A DNA stretch of 64,000 bases. Origin: Hydrogenophaga sp. Root209 (GTDB lineage Bacteria; Pseudomonadota; Gammaproteobacteria; Burkholderiales; Burkholderiaceae_C). The stretch's first letter is position 1. Every line of letters starts with the position of its first letter. Of the stretch, positions 28,081 through 37,062 are shown piece by piece. The notes under the pieces are model-generated. The model was not told the DNA's origin, did no database searches, and worked only from the letters and a program-made list of their open reading frames with translations. The position numbers and the translations under genes are program-made. The stretch is from positions 259,182 to 323,181 of the forward strand of contig NZ_LMIE01000012.1 of NCBI RefSeq assembly GCF_001428625.1, written 5' to 3'.

Positions 28081-29813
28081 CAAAACGACTCCTCGACCAC
28101 TTCGGTGACGATCTGCGGCTTCACGCTCATGTCCGGCTGCACGCCGAGGATGCGCAAGGTCTGCTGCACCGTTTCGCTGAACACGGGCGCTGCCACCAGA
28201 CCACCGTAGTACTGACCGTTGGTGGGTTCGTCGACCATCACGGCCACCACAATGCGCGGGGCCTCCACCGGCGCCAGTCCCACGAAGAAGCTGCGGTACT
28301 TCTTGTCGGCGTAGCCCTTGCCTTCCTGTTTGCGCGCGGTGCCCGACTTGCCGCCCACCGAGTAGCCCATGGTCTGCGCACGCGAGCCGGTGCCGCCCGG
28401 GCCCGCCGCAAGCTGCAGCATGGCGCGCACGGCCACCGCGTTCTTCTCGCTGAACACGCGCACACCACCCACCGGCTCCTCGGCCTTCTGCAGCGTCACC
28501 GGTATCAGCTCGCCGTCGCGCGCGAAGATGGTGTAGGCCTGTGCCAGCTGGAACAAGGAGGCCGAGAGGCCGTAGCCGTAGCTCATGGTGGCCTGCTCGA
28601 TCGGACGCCAGGACTTGTAGGGGCGCAGGCGGCCGGTCACGGCACCGGGAAATGGCACCTGGGGCTTCTGGCCGAAGCCGGCCTGGGCGTAGGTCTCCCA
28701 CATTTCGCGCGGGCTCATCTGCATCGCCAGCTTGACCGTGCCCACGTTGCTCGACTTCTGGATGATCTGGGACACGGTCAGCACATCGTTGGGATGCGAA
28801 TCGCTGATGGTGGAGCCGCCGATCGTGATGCGGCCGGGTGCCGTGTTGATCGGCGTGGTGGGCTTGACCAGCCCCTTGTCCAGCGCGAGTGCGGTGATGA
28901 ACGGCTTCATGGTCGAACCGGGCTCGAAGCTGTCGGTGAGCACGCGGTTGCGCAACTGCTCGCCGCTGAGGTTCGTGCGCCGGTTGGGGTTGTAGCTGGG
29001 GTAGTTGGCCAGGGCGAGTACCTCGCCAGTCTGGGTGTCGAGCACCACCACGCTGCCCGCGCGCGCCTTGTGGGTCAGCACCGCTTCCTTGAGCTTCTGG
29101 TACGCGAAGTACTGCACCTTGCTGTCGATCGAGAGCTGCAGGTCGGGGCCGTCCACCGGCGGCACCACGGCGCGCACGTCTTCGACCACGCGACCCAGGC
29201 GGTCCTTGATGACGCGGCGCGAACCGTTCTTGCCCGAGAGTTGCTGGTTGAACGCCAGCTCCACGCCCTCCTGGCCCCGGTCTTCCACGTTGGTGAAGCC
29301 AACCACGTGCGCGGCCGCTTCACCCTCGGGGTATTGGCGCTTGTACTCACGGCGCTGGTAGACGCCCTTGATGCCCAGCGCGGCGATCTCCTTGGCCACC
29401 GGCTCGTCCACCTGGCGCTTGACCCACACGAAGGTCTTGTCGTCCACCAGCAGGCGCTTGCGCAGCTCGGCCAAAGGCATCTCCAGCAGCTTGGCCAGCT
29501 GGCGCAGCTTGGGATCGGCGCGGTCCACATCTTCAGGGATGGCCCAGATGCTTTGCGCGACCACGCTGGAGGCGAGGATCAAACCGTTGCGATCGAGCAC
29601 GCGGCCCCGGTTGGCCGGCAGCTCCAGCGTGCGGGCAAAGCGGACCTCGCCCTGGCGCTGGAAAAAGTCGTTGCCAAACACCTGCACATACGCCGCACGG
29701 CCGCCAAGGCCTGCGAACGCCACCGCCAGCGCGGCGACGATGAACTTGCTGCGCCACACCGGCGTCTTGCTGGCCAGCAGCGGGCTGGCGCTGTAGTTGA
29801 TGCTGCGGCTCAT
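28080..29813 (-). CDS. ftsI: Septal transpeptidase FtsI (penicillin-binding protein 3)
   Basis: Class B PBP crosslinking septal peptidoglycan in the periplasm. The 577 residues carry one N-terminal membrane helix (about 23-41), the pedestal domain (RGRVLDRNGLILASSV), and the transpeptidase domain with the three active-site motifs: STMK in EPGSTMKPFITALALDKG, SSN in QKSSNVGTVKLAMQM, and KSG in VGGKSGTARKQEGKGY. Length is normal. It overlaps ftsL as ATGA and murE by one base. Confidence 0.97.
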   Translation of the reverse strand: MSRSINYSASPLLASKTPVWRSKFIVAALAVAFAGLGGRAAYVQVFGNDFFQRQGEVRFARTLELPANRGRVLDRNGLILASSVVAQSIWAIPEDVDRADPKLRQLAKLLEMPLAELRKRLLVDDKTFVWVKRQVDEPVAKEIAALGIKGVYQRREYKRQYPEGEAAAHVVGFTNVEDRGQEGVELAFNQQLSGKNGSRRVIKDRLGRVVEDVRAVVPPVDGPDLQLSIDSKVQYFAYQKLKEAVLTHKARAGSVVVLDTQTGEVLALANYPSYNPNRRTNLSGEQLRNRVLTDSFEPGSTMKPFITALALDKGLVKPTTPINTAPGRITIGGSTISDSHPNDVLTVSQIIQKSSNVGTVKLAMQMSPREMWETYAQAGFGQKPQVPFPGAVTGRLRPYKSWRPIEQATMSYGYGLSASLFQLAQAYTIFARDGELIPVTLQKAEEPVGGVRVFSEKNAVAVRAMLQLAAGPGGTGSRAQTMGYSVGGKSGTARKQEGKGYADKKYRSFFVGLAPVEAPRIVVAVMVDEPTNGQYYGGLVAAPVFSETVQQTLRILGVQPDMSVKPQIVTEVVEESF

Positions 29814-30103
29814 TTCGCGACCTCCGCAGGTGCTGCGGGCTCGAACACCGTCACGTACTGCGTGATCCCCGGCGTGACCGGGCGCATCTGCAGCTGGCGC
29901 GTGGCGAGCTGCTGCACCCGCGCCGGCGTGGCCTGAGCGCGCTTTTGCACCTGCAGTTGCTCGTGCTCGGCATCGAGCTTGCGCGACTGCGCCTGCGCCT
30001 TGTCGAGCGCGGCGTACAGACGGCGCGACTCGTACTGGGTGTGCACCAGGTAAAAGGCGCTGGCCACCACGGCCAGCAGCAGCACGAGGTTCAGCCTGAT
30101 CAT
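29810..30103 (-). CDS. ftsL: Cell division protein FtsL
   Basis: Small bitopic divisome protein that pairs with FtsB and FtsQ. The 97 residues begin with a membrane helix ([20 protein letters not shown]) and continue as a coiled coil ([20 protein letters not shown]). Sequence conservation in this family is low, so the call rests on topology and on the fixed slot between rsmH and ftsI, each joined by an ATGA overlap. Confidence 0.93.
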   Translation of the reverse strand: MIRLNLVLLLAVVASAFYLVHTQYESRRLYAALDKAQAQSRKLDAEHEQLQVQKRAQATPARVQQLATRQLQMRPVTPGITQYVTVFEPAAPAEVAK

Positions 30104-31026
30104 GCTGCGGCCTCGGTTCTTTCAGCCACGCGCATCACTGCGCTGCGCGAACGGGCATTGGCCTTCACCTCCTCGTCCGACGGCATCACACGCTTGAGAC
30201 CGCGCAGCGCCATGGGCGCGGGTTCGGCAAACGGCACGCGGCGGTCCACCACGGCGCGCGAATGGCGCGCCATGAACTGCTTGACCATGCGGTCTTCGAG
30301 CGAGTGGAAGCTGATCACCACCAGATGTCCTCCGGGACGCAAGACGTGCAGGCTGGCCTCTAGCGCTTGTTGCAGCTCTTCAAGCTCGGCGTTGATGAAA
30401 ATCCGAAAAGCCTGAAATGTGCGCGTTGCAGGGTCCTTGCCCGGCTCGCGGGTTTTGACCGCGCCAGCCACGACTTCGGCCAACTCGCGGGTGGTTCGAA
30501 AAGGGCCCCGTTCCTGTCGGCGACGATCAATCGCCTTTGCAATCGGTTGAGCAAACCGTTCTTCGCCATATTCACGGATGACCTCCGACAGGGTTGAAAC
30601 ATCGGCTGTTTCCAGCCACTGAGCCACGCTCTGGCCGCGCGTGGTGTCCATGCGCATGTCCAGAGGACCATCGTGGCGAAAAGAAAAACCCCTCTCGGGG
30701 TCGTCGATCTGCGGCGAACTCACGCCGAGGTCCATGAGCACACCGTCCACGCTGGCCGCCCCCAGTTCGCCCAGGTGCGAAAAACCCTCGTGGCGGATGT
30801 CCAGGCGCACATCGCTGGCAGCCAGCGCCTGCGCAGCCGCCACGGCTTGGGGATCCTTGTCGAAGACGGTCAGCCGCCCTTGACGGGACAGCTGCTCGAG
30901 AATCAATCGGGAGTGGCCGCCGCGTCCGAAGGTGGCGTCGACGTAGTGACCGTCCGGGTTGATCGCCAGTGCTTGCACGGCTTCGTTCAACAGGACGGTG
31001 TGGTGAATCCATGTGCCTTGCACCAT
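30100..31026 (-). CDS. rsmH: 16S rRNA (cytosine-1402-N4)-methyltransferase RsmH
   Basis: SAM-dependent methyltransferase of the 16S rRNA decoding site. The 308 residues begin with [13 protein letters not shown], then [19 protein letters not shown] (SAM site), [20 protein letters not shown] and [19 protein letters not shown], plus the C-terminal [16 protein letters not shown], all typical of MraW/RsmH. The ATG at 31026 gives the standard N-terminus. It lies 5 nt behind mraZ and overlaps ftsL. Confidence 0.97.
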   Translation of the reverse strand: MVQGTWIHHTVLLNEAVQALAINPDGHYVDATFGRGGHSRLILEQLSRQGRLTVFDKDPQAVAAAQALAASDVRLDIRHEGFSHLGELGAASVDGVLMDLGVSSPQIDDPERGFSFRHDGPLDMRMDTTRGQSVAQWLETADVSTLSEVIREYGEERFAQPIAKAIDRRRQERGPFRTTRELAEVVAGAVKTREPGKDPATRTFQAFRIFINAELEELQQALEASLHVLRPGGHLVVISFHSLEDRMVKQFMARHSRAVVDRRVPFAEPAPMALRGLKRVMPSDEEVKANARSRSAVMRVAERTEAAA

Positions 31027-31031
31027 CACCC

Positions 31032-31457
31032 TTAGAAAGAGAAGTCCTTGAAGACATCGGGCATGTCGGCCTTCATGGCTTCGGCTTCCTGGGCGGCGTA
31101 GACCTGCGCATCCCACAACTCGAAATAGGCGCCCATGCCGAGCAGCACCACGTCCTTGCTGATGCCGGCCGCCGCGCGCAGCTCGGGCGAGACCAGCACG
31201 CGACCGGTGCCATCCATCTCCACGTCCATGGCATTGCCGAGGAAGATGCGCTTCCACCACTGCGCCTGCATGGGCAGCGAGGCGATGCGATCGCGGAACT
31301 GCTCCCACGCGGTGCGCGGGAAAATCATCAGGCAGCCGTGGGGGTGTTTGGTGATGGTGAGCTGGCTCGCACCCGCGCTCAGGACGTCACGGTGCCGGGT
31401 GGGCACCGAGAGCCGACCCTTGGCATCGAGACTGAGAGAAGAAGCACCCTGAAACAC
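31032..31457 (-). CDS. mraZ: Transcriptional regulator MraZ
   Basis: Double AbrB/SpoVT-fold DNA-binding protein, a regulator of the dcw cluster, expected to repress its own promoter. [20 protein letters not shown] is the first repeat and [17 protein letters not shown] the second. The GTG at 31457 is taken as start: it gives the family N-terminus, a 141-residue product of usual length, and an AAGGA Shine-Dalgarno sequence 9 nt upstream. An in-frame GTG at 31490 would add 11 residues but lies inside the MraZ box array and has no ribosome site. Confidence 0.95.
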   Translation of the reverse strand: MFQGASSLSLDAKGRLSVPTRHRDVLSAGASQLTITKHPHGCLMIFPRTAWEQFRDRIASLPMQAQWWKRIFLGNAMDVEMDGTGRVLVSPELRAAAGISKDVVLLGMGAYFELWDAQVYAAQEAEAMKADMPDVFKDFSF

Positions 31458-31477
31458 CGCGATCAATCCTTGGAAAA

Positions 31478-31514
31478 CACTTTTCACCACTTAAATGCAC
31501 TTTTTTCCACTTTA
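31478..31514 (-). promoter_or_regulatory. MraZ operator: four AAGTG boxes with exact 10-bp spacing
   Basis: On the minus strand AAGTG occurs at 31512-31508, 31502-31498, 31492-31488 and 31482-31478; three of the four are AAAGTG and one is TAAGTG. MraZ proteins are known to bind arrays of short direct repeats of this type at 10-bp spacing upstream of mraZ. The array starts 21 nt before the chosen GTG. A possible promoter (TTGCAC at 31536-31531, 16-nt spacer, TAAAGT at 31514-31509) would place the array on the transcription start, fitting autorepression; the promoter itself is a weak match. Confidence 0.8.
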
Positions 31515-31770
31515 TCAGGAAAACCAAGGCGTGCAACTCAGCGGAGACAAATTTTTTCCAATGAAATCAACCACTTAGGATCGATTTTTAAGCTCATGGC
31601 GAGCCAAAAATGCATTAAAAGCAAGCACTTACAACCGGCTTTGCATGTGAAGCTTCAAAACCCTGCCGCGTCCGGGGTCGTCGAGACGGGCGTGGGGATC
31701 GGCATGGGCCGACCAACGGCATGCGTCGGTGGCCGTCGGCGCCAACGGGCCGGCGAGCGGCCCGCGACGG

Positions 31771-33105
31771 TCAGAGGATGTAGCGCGAGAGGTCTTCGTT
31801 GCGGCTGAGTGCGGCCAGGCGCCCATTCACATAGGCCGCATCGATGGTGATGGTCTGCCCCTGCAACTTGGTGGCATCAAAGCTCACTTCGTCGAGCAGG
31901 TGCTCCATCACCGTGGCCAAGCGGCGCGCGCCGATGTTCTCGGTGCGCTCGTTCACGTCGCAGGCGATCTGCGCCAGCTGACGGATGCCGTCGGGTGAGA
32001 ACTCGAGCGTGACGCCTTCGGTGGCCAGCAACGCCTGGTACTGACGCACCAGCGAAGCATGGGTCTGGATGAGGATGGCCTCGAAGTCGTCAACCGAGAG
32101 CGACTGCAGCTCGACGCGGATGGGAAAGCGGCCCTGCAGTTCGGGAATCAGATCGCTCGGCTTGCTCAGGTGGAAAGCGCCGCTGGCGATGAAGAGGATG
32201 TGGTCGGTCTTGATCACACCGTATTTGGTGGTCACCGTCGTGCCTTCCACCAGGGGCAGCAGGTCGCGCTGCACGCCCTGACGCGACACCTCGGCGCTGC
32301 CGGAGTCGTTGCGCGAGGTCACCTTGTCGATCTCGTCAATGAACACGATGCCGTTTTGCTCCGCGTTGTGCAGCGCACGCGTCTTGATCTCGTCTTCGTT
32401 GACCAGCTTGCCCGCCTCTTCGTCAATCAGCAGCCTCATGGCCTCGGCGATCCTGAGTTTGCGGGTCTGGCGTTTGCCGGCACCGATCTGGCTGAACATG
32501 CCGCGCAGTTGCTCGGCCATGTCCTCCATACCGGCCGGACCCATGATCTCCATGGTCGGGCGCGGCTCCAGCAAATCGATCTCGATTTCGCGATCGTTCA
32601 AGTCGCCTTCGCGCAGCTTCTTGCGGAAGTTCTGCCGGGCCGTGCTCTCGGGCAGCGGCACCACGTTGGTCACCGGCTCTGCGCTGCGGGCCGGTGGGAT
32701 CAGGATGTCGAGGATGCGGTCTTCGGCAGCGTCCTCGGCACGCACGCGCTGCTTGCGCATTTCGACCTCGCGCGTCTGTTTGATCGCGATCTCGGCGAGG
32801 TCGCGGATGATGCTGTCCACATCCTTGCCCACATAGCCCACTTCGGTGAACTTGGTGGCCTCGACCTTGATGAAGGGCGCATCGGCCAGGCGGGCAAGGC
32901 GGCGCGCGATCTCGGTCTTGCCCACGCCAGTGGGGCCGATCATCAGGATGTTCTTGGGCGTGATCTCGGGCCGCAGTTTTTCGTCGACCTGCTGGCGCCG
33001 CCAGCGGTTGCGCAATGCAATGGCCACCGCACGCTTGGCACCCTTCTGACCAATGATGAAACGGTCGAGTTCGGAAACGATTTCCTGGGGAGTCATGGAA
33101 GACAT
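31771..33105 (-). CDS. hslU: ATP-dependent protease ATPase subunit HslU
   Basis: AAA+ unfoldase of the HslUV (ClpYQ) protease. The 444 residues include [18 protein letters not shown] (Walker A), [16 protein letters not shown] (Walker B), the GYVGKD pore loop, the intermediate domain between them, and the sensor-2 block [16 protein letters not shown]. The C-terminus LSRYIL is the tail that inserts into HslV. It follows hslV after 7 nt and lies upstream of the dcw cluster on the same strand. Confidence 0.98.
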   Translation of the reverse strand: MSSMTPQEIVSELDRFIIGQKGAKRAVAIALRNRWRRQQVDEKLRPEITPKNILMIGPTGVGKTEIARRLARLADAPFIKVEATKFTEVGYVGKDVDSIIRDLAEIAIKQTREVEMRKQRVRAEDAAEDRILDILIPPARSAEPVTNVVPLPESTARQNFRKKLREGDLNDREIEIDLLEPRPTMEIMGPAGMEDMAEQLRGMFSQIGAGKRQTRKLRIAEAMRLLIDEEAGKLVNEDEIKTRALHNAEQNGIVFIDEIDKVTSRNDSGSAEVSRQGVQRDLLPLVEGTTVTTKYGVIKTDHILFIASGAFHLSKPSDLIPELQGRFPIRVELQSLSVDDFEAILIQTHASLVRQYQALLATEGVTLEFSPDGIRQLAQIACDVNERTENIGARRLATVMEHLLDEVSFDATKLQGQTITIDAAYVNGRLAALSRNEDLSRYIL

Positions 33106-33112
33106 GTGAGGC

Positions 33113-33661
33113 TCAGTCCAACGTTTCGATCGTGTGGTTCATGTTCGTGTAAATGCACAACTCGCCGGCAATCCCCAGCGACTTGCGCACCACCTCTTCG
33201 GCACTGAGATCGGTGTGGTCAAGGAGGGCCTTGGCCGCGGCCTGCGCATAGGCGCCACCCGACCCGATGGCCACAATGCCGTGCTCGGGCTCCAGCACAT
33301 CACCGTTGCCGGTGATGATCAACGAGGCACTGTGGTCGGCCACGGCGAGCATGGCCTCCAGGCGACGCAGCACACGGTCGGTACGCCAGTCGCGCGTGAG
33401 CTCGATGGCCGCGCGCACCAAATGGCCCTGGTGCTTCTCCAGCTTGGCTTCGAAACGCTCGAACAGCGTGAAGGCATCTGCCGTTGCGCCGGCAAAACCG
33501 GCCAGCACCTTGTCGTGGTGCAGCTTGCGCACCTTGCGTGCCGTGCCCTTGACAATGATGTTGCCCAGCGTGACCTGCCCGTCCCCACCGATGGCGACCT
33601 GCACACCAGAGGATGTCTGGCGGCGCACACAGATGATGGTGGTTCCGTGAAATGATTCCAT
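33113..33661 (-). CDS. hslV: ATP-dependent protease peptidase subunit HslV
   Basis: Proteasome-like Thr peptidase, a double hexamer capped by HslU. The 182 residues from the ATG at 33661 read [14 protein letters not shown]: Thr-7 would become the N-terminal nucleophile after removal of the short propeptide MESFHG, a form common in betaproteobacteria. [30 protein letters not shown] and [16 protein letters not shown] confirm the family. A further ATG at 33691 is possible but adds nothing conserved. Confidence 0.96.
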   Translation of the reverse strand: MESFHGTTIICVRRQTSSGVQVAIGGDGQVTLGNIIVKGTARKVRKLHHDKVLAGFAGATADAFTLFERFEAKLEKHQGHLVRAAIELTRDWRTDRVLRRLEAMLAVADHSASLIITGNGDVLEPEHGIVAIGSGGAYAQAAAKALLDHTDLSAEEVVRKSLGIAGELCIYTNMNHTIETLD

Positions 33662-33747
33662 GGCATTCAGTTGGGGTTGATCGGGAGCCATGCAACAGCA
33701 CCCGGCATCGTTGTTTGAAACAACGTGTAGGACCCGCGCAGCGCGGA

Positions 33748-35592
33748 TCAGTCGTTGCGGACCACGACCTTGGCGTATTCGGTGATGCCGATCACGTGAA
33801 AAAATGCCGACACCAGACGGTGGGCATCCACGAACTGCACCAGCCGGCGTTCAGCGTGGTGCTGAGACACCCAGTTGAGCAAAGTGCCCGCAGCAGAAAA
33901 GTCCACCCGAATCAGGTTGCGACAGGAAATGATCAACACATCGGCGCCCATCAGGCGGCGCTCAAGCATGTCCAGGGTGGCTTGTGGGTCGCCACGGATC
34001 TCACCCGAGAGCTCCACCAGGCCGAGCTGGTTGAACTCGGATGGTTGACCTTCCAACACCGATTCGCCGGGATAAGCAGAAGGCACCGACTCCAGCACGG
34101 CTTCGCTCAGGACGGACTGTCCTGCGTCTTCGGGTCGATCGGCCGCAATGGACGTGACGTGGCAGCGCGGACGTTCCCAACCCGGTGGTGACACTTCGTA
34201 GGTCACGCAAAAATCCAGCGCTGTCAGCTCGAATTCGTCCGGCCGGTTCATGACCCGAAGCACGGCCATGCGCAGTTCCCACCAGAGCTGCTCGACATCC
34301 CGACGACCCGATGGGGTGAAGTGCTTGAGCAGATCGCGGAACACGGCCGAACCCAGAAATCGCAGTTCGACGTCTTGATCACCCCAGAGCGTGAAGATAC
34401 CGAGCAGGGCACGTGCTGCCTTGAGGTCCATGGACTCCATCGGCGTCCAGTCGATCACCCAGGGTTGTTTGGCGCGCAGCAACACGTTTTGCAAGGTGCC
34501 CACCGCATGGGCGTCGAGTTCGGCCTCGCTGACCCAGACCGCCCGGTTGTTGCTGGCTGTGGGTGTGAAGGTCTTGCCAGTCATGGAAGACACCGTTTCG
34601 GGCATGTCGTACCACTGAGGGGCGGACCGGTTGAAGCGGTTGGCAAAGTCGACCGCGCGGCTCTCGAAGGGAGCCAGCTGACCCGTGGCCCGGTACAGAT
34701 CGAACAGGGCGAGCCAGTCGTCGATCTGGTCGACTTTCGAACCGCCTTCACCCAACACGTCCCTGAGCCCTTGCTCGGCGCCAGCGTCGTCGCCGTTGGC
34801 AAACCGGATCGCGGCTTCTTCGACATCCGGATCCTGCACGATTTCCTGGACGTCGAGCGAATAGAAATGGGACGCGGAGAAACCACCCCCGCGAGAATTC
34901 GAACTGGAGAGTTCGCTGGGCTGTGTTGGCGCCATCAAGCCGGTGCGCGTCGGGCTGGCGGGGGTGGTCTTGCCGAACTCGACCATGTCTCGCGCATTGG
35001 CGGCCGGATTGCGTGTGTCCAGCGGATCGATCGCCGCCAGAGAGGCGGGTACGTTCGCCGCAACAGGCAGCGGGGCAGGCTCGGTCTCGTCGTACTGCGC
35101 CTTGCGTTGTCGGGCCACGGCATCGGGCGCAGCGCCCACAACCGGCGTGTCTTCCTTGTTCTTGAGCGGCGTGCCGCCGGTGCTGTGGGCACCGGTATTG
35201 AGACTGGACCCGGTGCTGACCAAGGAATCCGGGCCCTTCGTCTTCCACCACTGCATCGACATCTGGGCTTCGATTTCGTCGATCTTCTTCAGCGTTTCGG
35301 CACGATCGTCCGGCTTGGAGGGCAGGCTGCTCTGGAAAAAAGAAGGTCGCATGCCGGGACCTTCGGGGCTCGTGCCCTCGCGGCTGCGAATCTTGCGCAA
35401 CATATCGAACTCGCGCTTGCGCACAAAGTCGTTGCGCCGCTTGCGCTCGATCATCTCCTTGAGCGCGGCCTTGCTGTATTCACTTTCGCGATCGGCCTGA
35501 CGGGTGTCCAGATCGGCCCAGCTCGTGGTCGGATGGCGCACGAACTTCACCACCTTGGAGAGGAAGCCGCCGTTGGAATCGTCCTTGGACAT
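33748..35592 (-). CDS. Large STAS-domain protein, otherwise uncharacterised
   Basis: A 614-residue soluble protein. The N-terminal 75 residues are charged and helical ([20 protein letters not shown]), residues of about 100-240 are polar and low-complexity, about 245-330 resembles the helical repeat found in FimV/TPR-like proteins ([20 protein letters not shown]), and the last 90 residues form a STAS domain ([20 protein letters not shown], then [17 protein letters not shown]). STAS domains bind partners or nucleotides in anti-sigma-antagonist and transporter systems. The conserved Ser/Thr phosphosite is not obvious: the loop reads VDFSAAG, which may provide it. No kinase or phosphatase partner is adjacent. 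It lies between dksA and hslV. Confidence 0.7.
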   Translation of the reverse strand: MSKDDSNGGFLSKVVKFVRHPTTSWADLDTRQADRESEYSKAALKEMIERKRRNDFVRKREFDMLRKIRSREGTSPEGPGMRPSFFQSSLPSKPDDRAETLKKIDEIEAQMSMQWWKTKGPDSLVSTGSSLNTGAHSTGGTPLKNKEDTPVVGAAPDAVARQRKAQYDETEPAPLPVAANVPASLAAIDPLDTRNPAANARDMVEFGKTTPASPTRTGLMAPTQPSELSSSNSRGGGFSASHFYSLDVQEIVQDPDVEEAAIRFANGDDAGAEQGLRDVLGEGGSKVDQIDDWLALFDLYRATGQLAPFESRAVDFANRFNRSAPQWYDMPETVSSMTGKTFTPTASNNRAVWVSEAELDAHAVGTLQNVLLRAKQPWVIDWTPMESMDLKAARALLGIFTLWGDQDVELRFLGSAVFRDLLKHFTPSGRRDVEQLWWELRMAVLRVMNRPDEFELTALDFCVTYEVSPPGWERPRCHVTSIAADRPEDAGQSVLSEAVLESVPSAYPGESVLEGQPSEFNQLGLVELSGEIRGDPQATLDMLERRLMGADVLIISCRNLIRVDFSAAGTLLNWVSQHHAERRLVQFVDAHRLVSAFFHVIGITEYAKVVVRND

Positions 35593-35642
35593 GGGTCAGG
35601 AGTTGCCGGAAATGAATCGGGATCGGGCTCGGTGGAAGACGC

Positions 35643-36788
35643 TCAATCTCCGAACATTTTCTGCTTGAGCTCGCGCCGCTGCTGGGCTTCAAGGGAAAGG
35701 CTGGCAGTCGGGCGGGCCATCAGGCGACCAACACCGATGGGCTCACCGGTCTCTTCGCAATAACCGTAGTCACCGGAGTCGATGCGCACGATCGCCTGCT
35801 CGATCTTCTTGAGCAGCTTGCGCTCGCGGTCGCGGGTGCGCAACTCCAGGGCGTGCTCTTCTTCGATGGTGGCACGGTCAGCTGGATCGGGCACCACCAC
35901 GGTGTCTTCACGCAGGTGCTCTGTGGTCTCGCCCGCATTGGCCAGCATGTCGGCCTTGAGCTGCGACAGCTTGCGGCGGAAATAGGCCAGCTGCAGGTCG
36001 CTCATGTATTCGCTGTCGGGCATGGCCTGTACATCCTGATCGGTCAATTGATCGGCAGGCAGGGTTTTCCAGTTGTTGGCCCGCTTGGGGTCCTTCTGGA
36101 TGGATGAGGGGACGGGAGGGGTCATGACGGCACGTTCGTTCATATGAGAAAAAGTCGCCTTGGCGGCATCGGGTGCGTGGGTCGGCACCACCGCAGCCTG
36201 GGTCATCTGCTCCATCATGACTTTTTTCGCGGCCCGCTTGCCCAATGGGCGAGGTGTGGGCTCAACAACCACAGGGGCAGACGCCGGGGCACGCTTGGCG
36301 CTGGCAGCTTTGGAGACAGGAGCGGCGGACGCCGCCCGGGGAGCAGAAGAAGTCACGGTGGGGACAGCCGCCTTGGCGGCGGGCTGTGCCTTGGATTTGG
36401 CGGTACTCGCCGGAATGGGCTTGACCGCGGGTGTGCGGGAAGGCGTGGGCTTGCTCGCAACAGCGGGCTTGCCCACTGGCTTGGATGCGGCTTTCGCGGG
36501 GGGCGAAGCGGTTTTCTTGGACGGCGCGGGTACTTTCGATGAAACAGCTGCCTTGGCCACTGGTTTGGAGGTGGCCTTCGCAGGCAGCTTGGCCGCTGTT
36601 TTCACAACGGGCTTGGAGGACGCCTTCGGCACCGCTTTCGCCGCCACCTTGGCAGCCGGCTTCCCGGCGCTCTTGGCTGCGGGTTTGCGCGCCGCAGACA
36701 CCACGGCCTTGGCCGCCGACGTACGCCCCTTCGTGCCCGAAGCGGCGGGCTTGGCTGATTTCGCTGACTTGGTAGCCGGGGCTTTCAC
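35643..36788 (-). CDS. dksA: DksA-family RNA polymerase-binding protein with long Lys/Ala/Pro-rich N-terminus
   Basis: Secondary-channel regulator of RNA polymerase that works with ppGpp. The DksA core is the last 125 residues: coiled-coil tip PDPADRATIEEEHALELRTR and the globular end YGYCEETGEPIGVGRLMARP. Three of the four zinc cysteines are replaced (CxxT, then Ser and Ala), so the finger should not bind zinc, as in DksA2-type proteins. The first 190 residues are a Lys/Ala/Pro/Ser-rich repeat resembling histone H1 or AlgP. The GTG start at 36788 is chosen because AGGAG stands 7 nt upstream; total length 381 residues versus 151 in E. coli. The tail may bind DNA or RNA; that is inference. Confidence 0.9.
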   Translation of the reverse strand: MKAPATKSAKSAKPAASGTKGRTSAAKAVVSAARKPAAKSAGKPAAKVAAKAVPKASSKPVVKTAAKLPAKATSKPVAKAAVSSKVPAPSKKTASPPAKAASKPVGKPAVASKPTPSRTPAVKPIPASTAKSKAQPAAKAAVPTVTSSAPRAASAAPVSKAASAKRAPASAPVVVEPTPRPLGKRAAKKVMMEQMTQAAVVPTHAPDAAKATFSHMNERAVMTPPVPSSIQKDPKRANNWKTLPADQLTDQDVQAMPDSEYMSDLQLAYFRRKLSQLKADMLANAGETTEHLREDTVVVPDPADRATIEEEHALELRTRDRERKLLKKIEQAIVRIDSGDYGYCEETGEPIGVGRLMARPTASLSLEAQQRRELKQKMFGD

Positions 36789-37062
36789 AACGGGTCTCCT
36801 CTCAGTGCCTGACGGTGCTAGATCCGGGTGCGGTGTGCGGGGTTGGGCCGCATCAACCTGTGTCGGCGTGGCCGACGGATGCGTGGTTATACCCTTACCG
36901 GGACCGGGATTCAGCCGTGGGCGAACACCAGTTGTGGAAGACCGCCGGGCCACCGGCATGGGGCGCGATTGTAACGAGATGGCGGCGGCGCTCCCGGAAT
37001 CCGGTCGGGAGGGGAAACCCAGGCGTTGGAGAAGCGAGACAAACAGCACGGTTGCGCCGGCG

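Noticed and set aside
33709-33745. Two small hairpins between the STAS gene and hslV as a terminator
   Set aside because: Short stems without a U tract; too weak to call.
36220-36788. Repetitive Lys/Ala/Pro-coding stretch as a possible CRISPR or tandem repeat array
   Set aside because: Unit lengths vary, frame is kept, and the pattern is explained by the low-complexity DksA tail.
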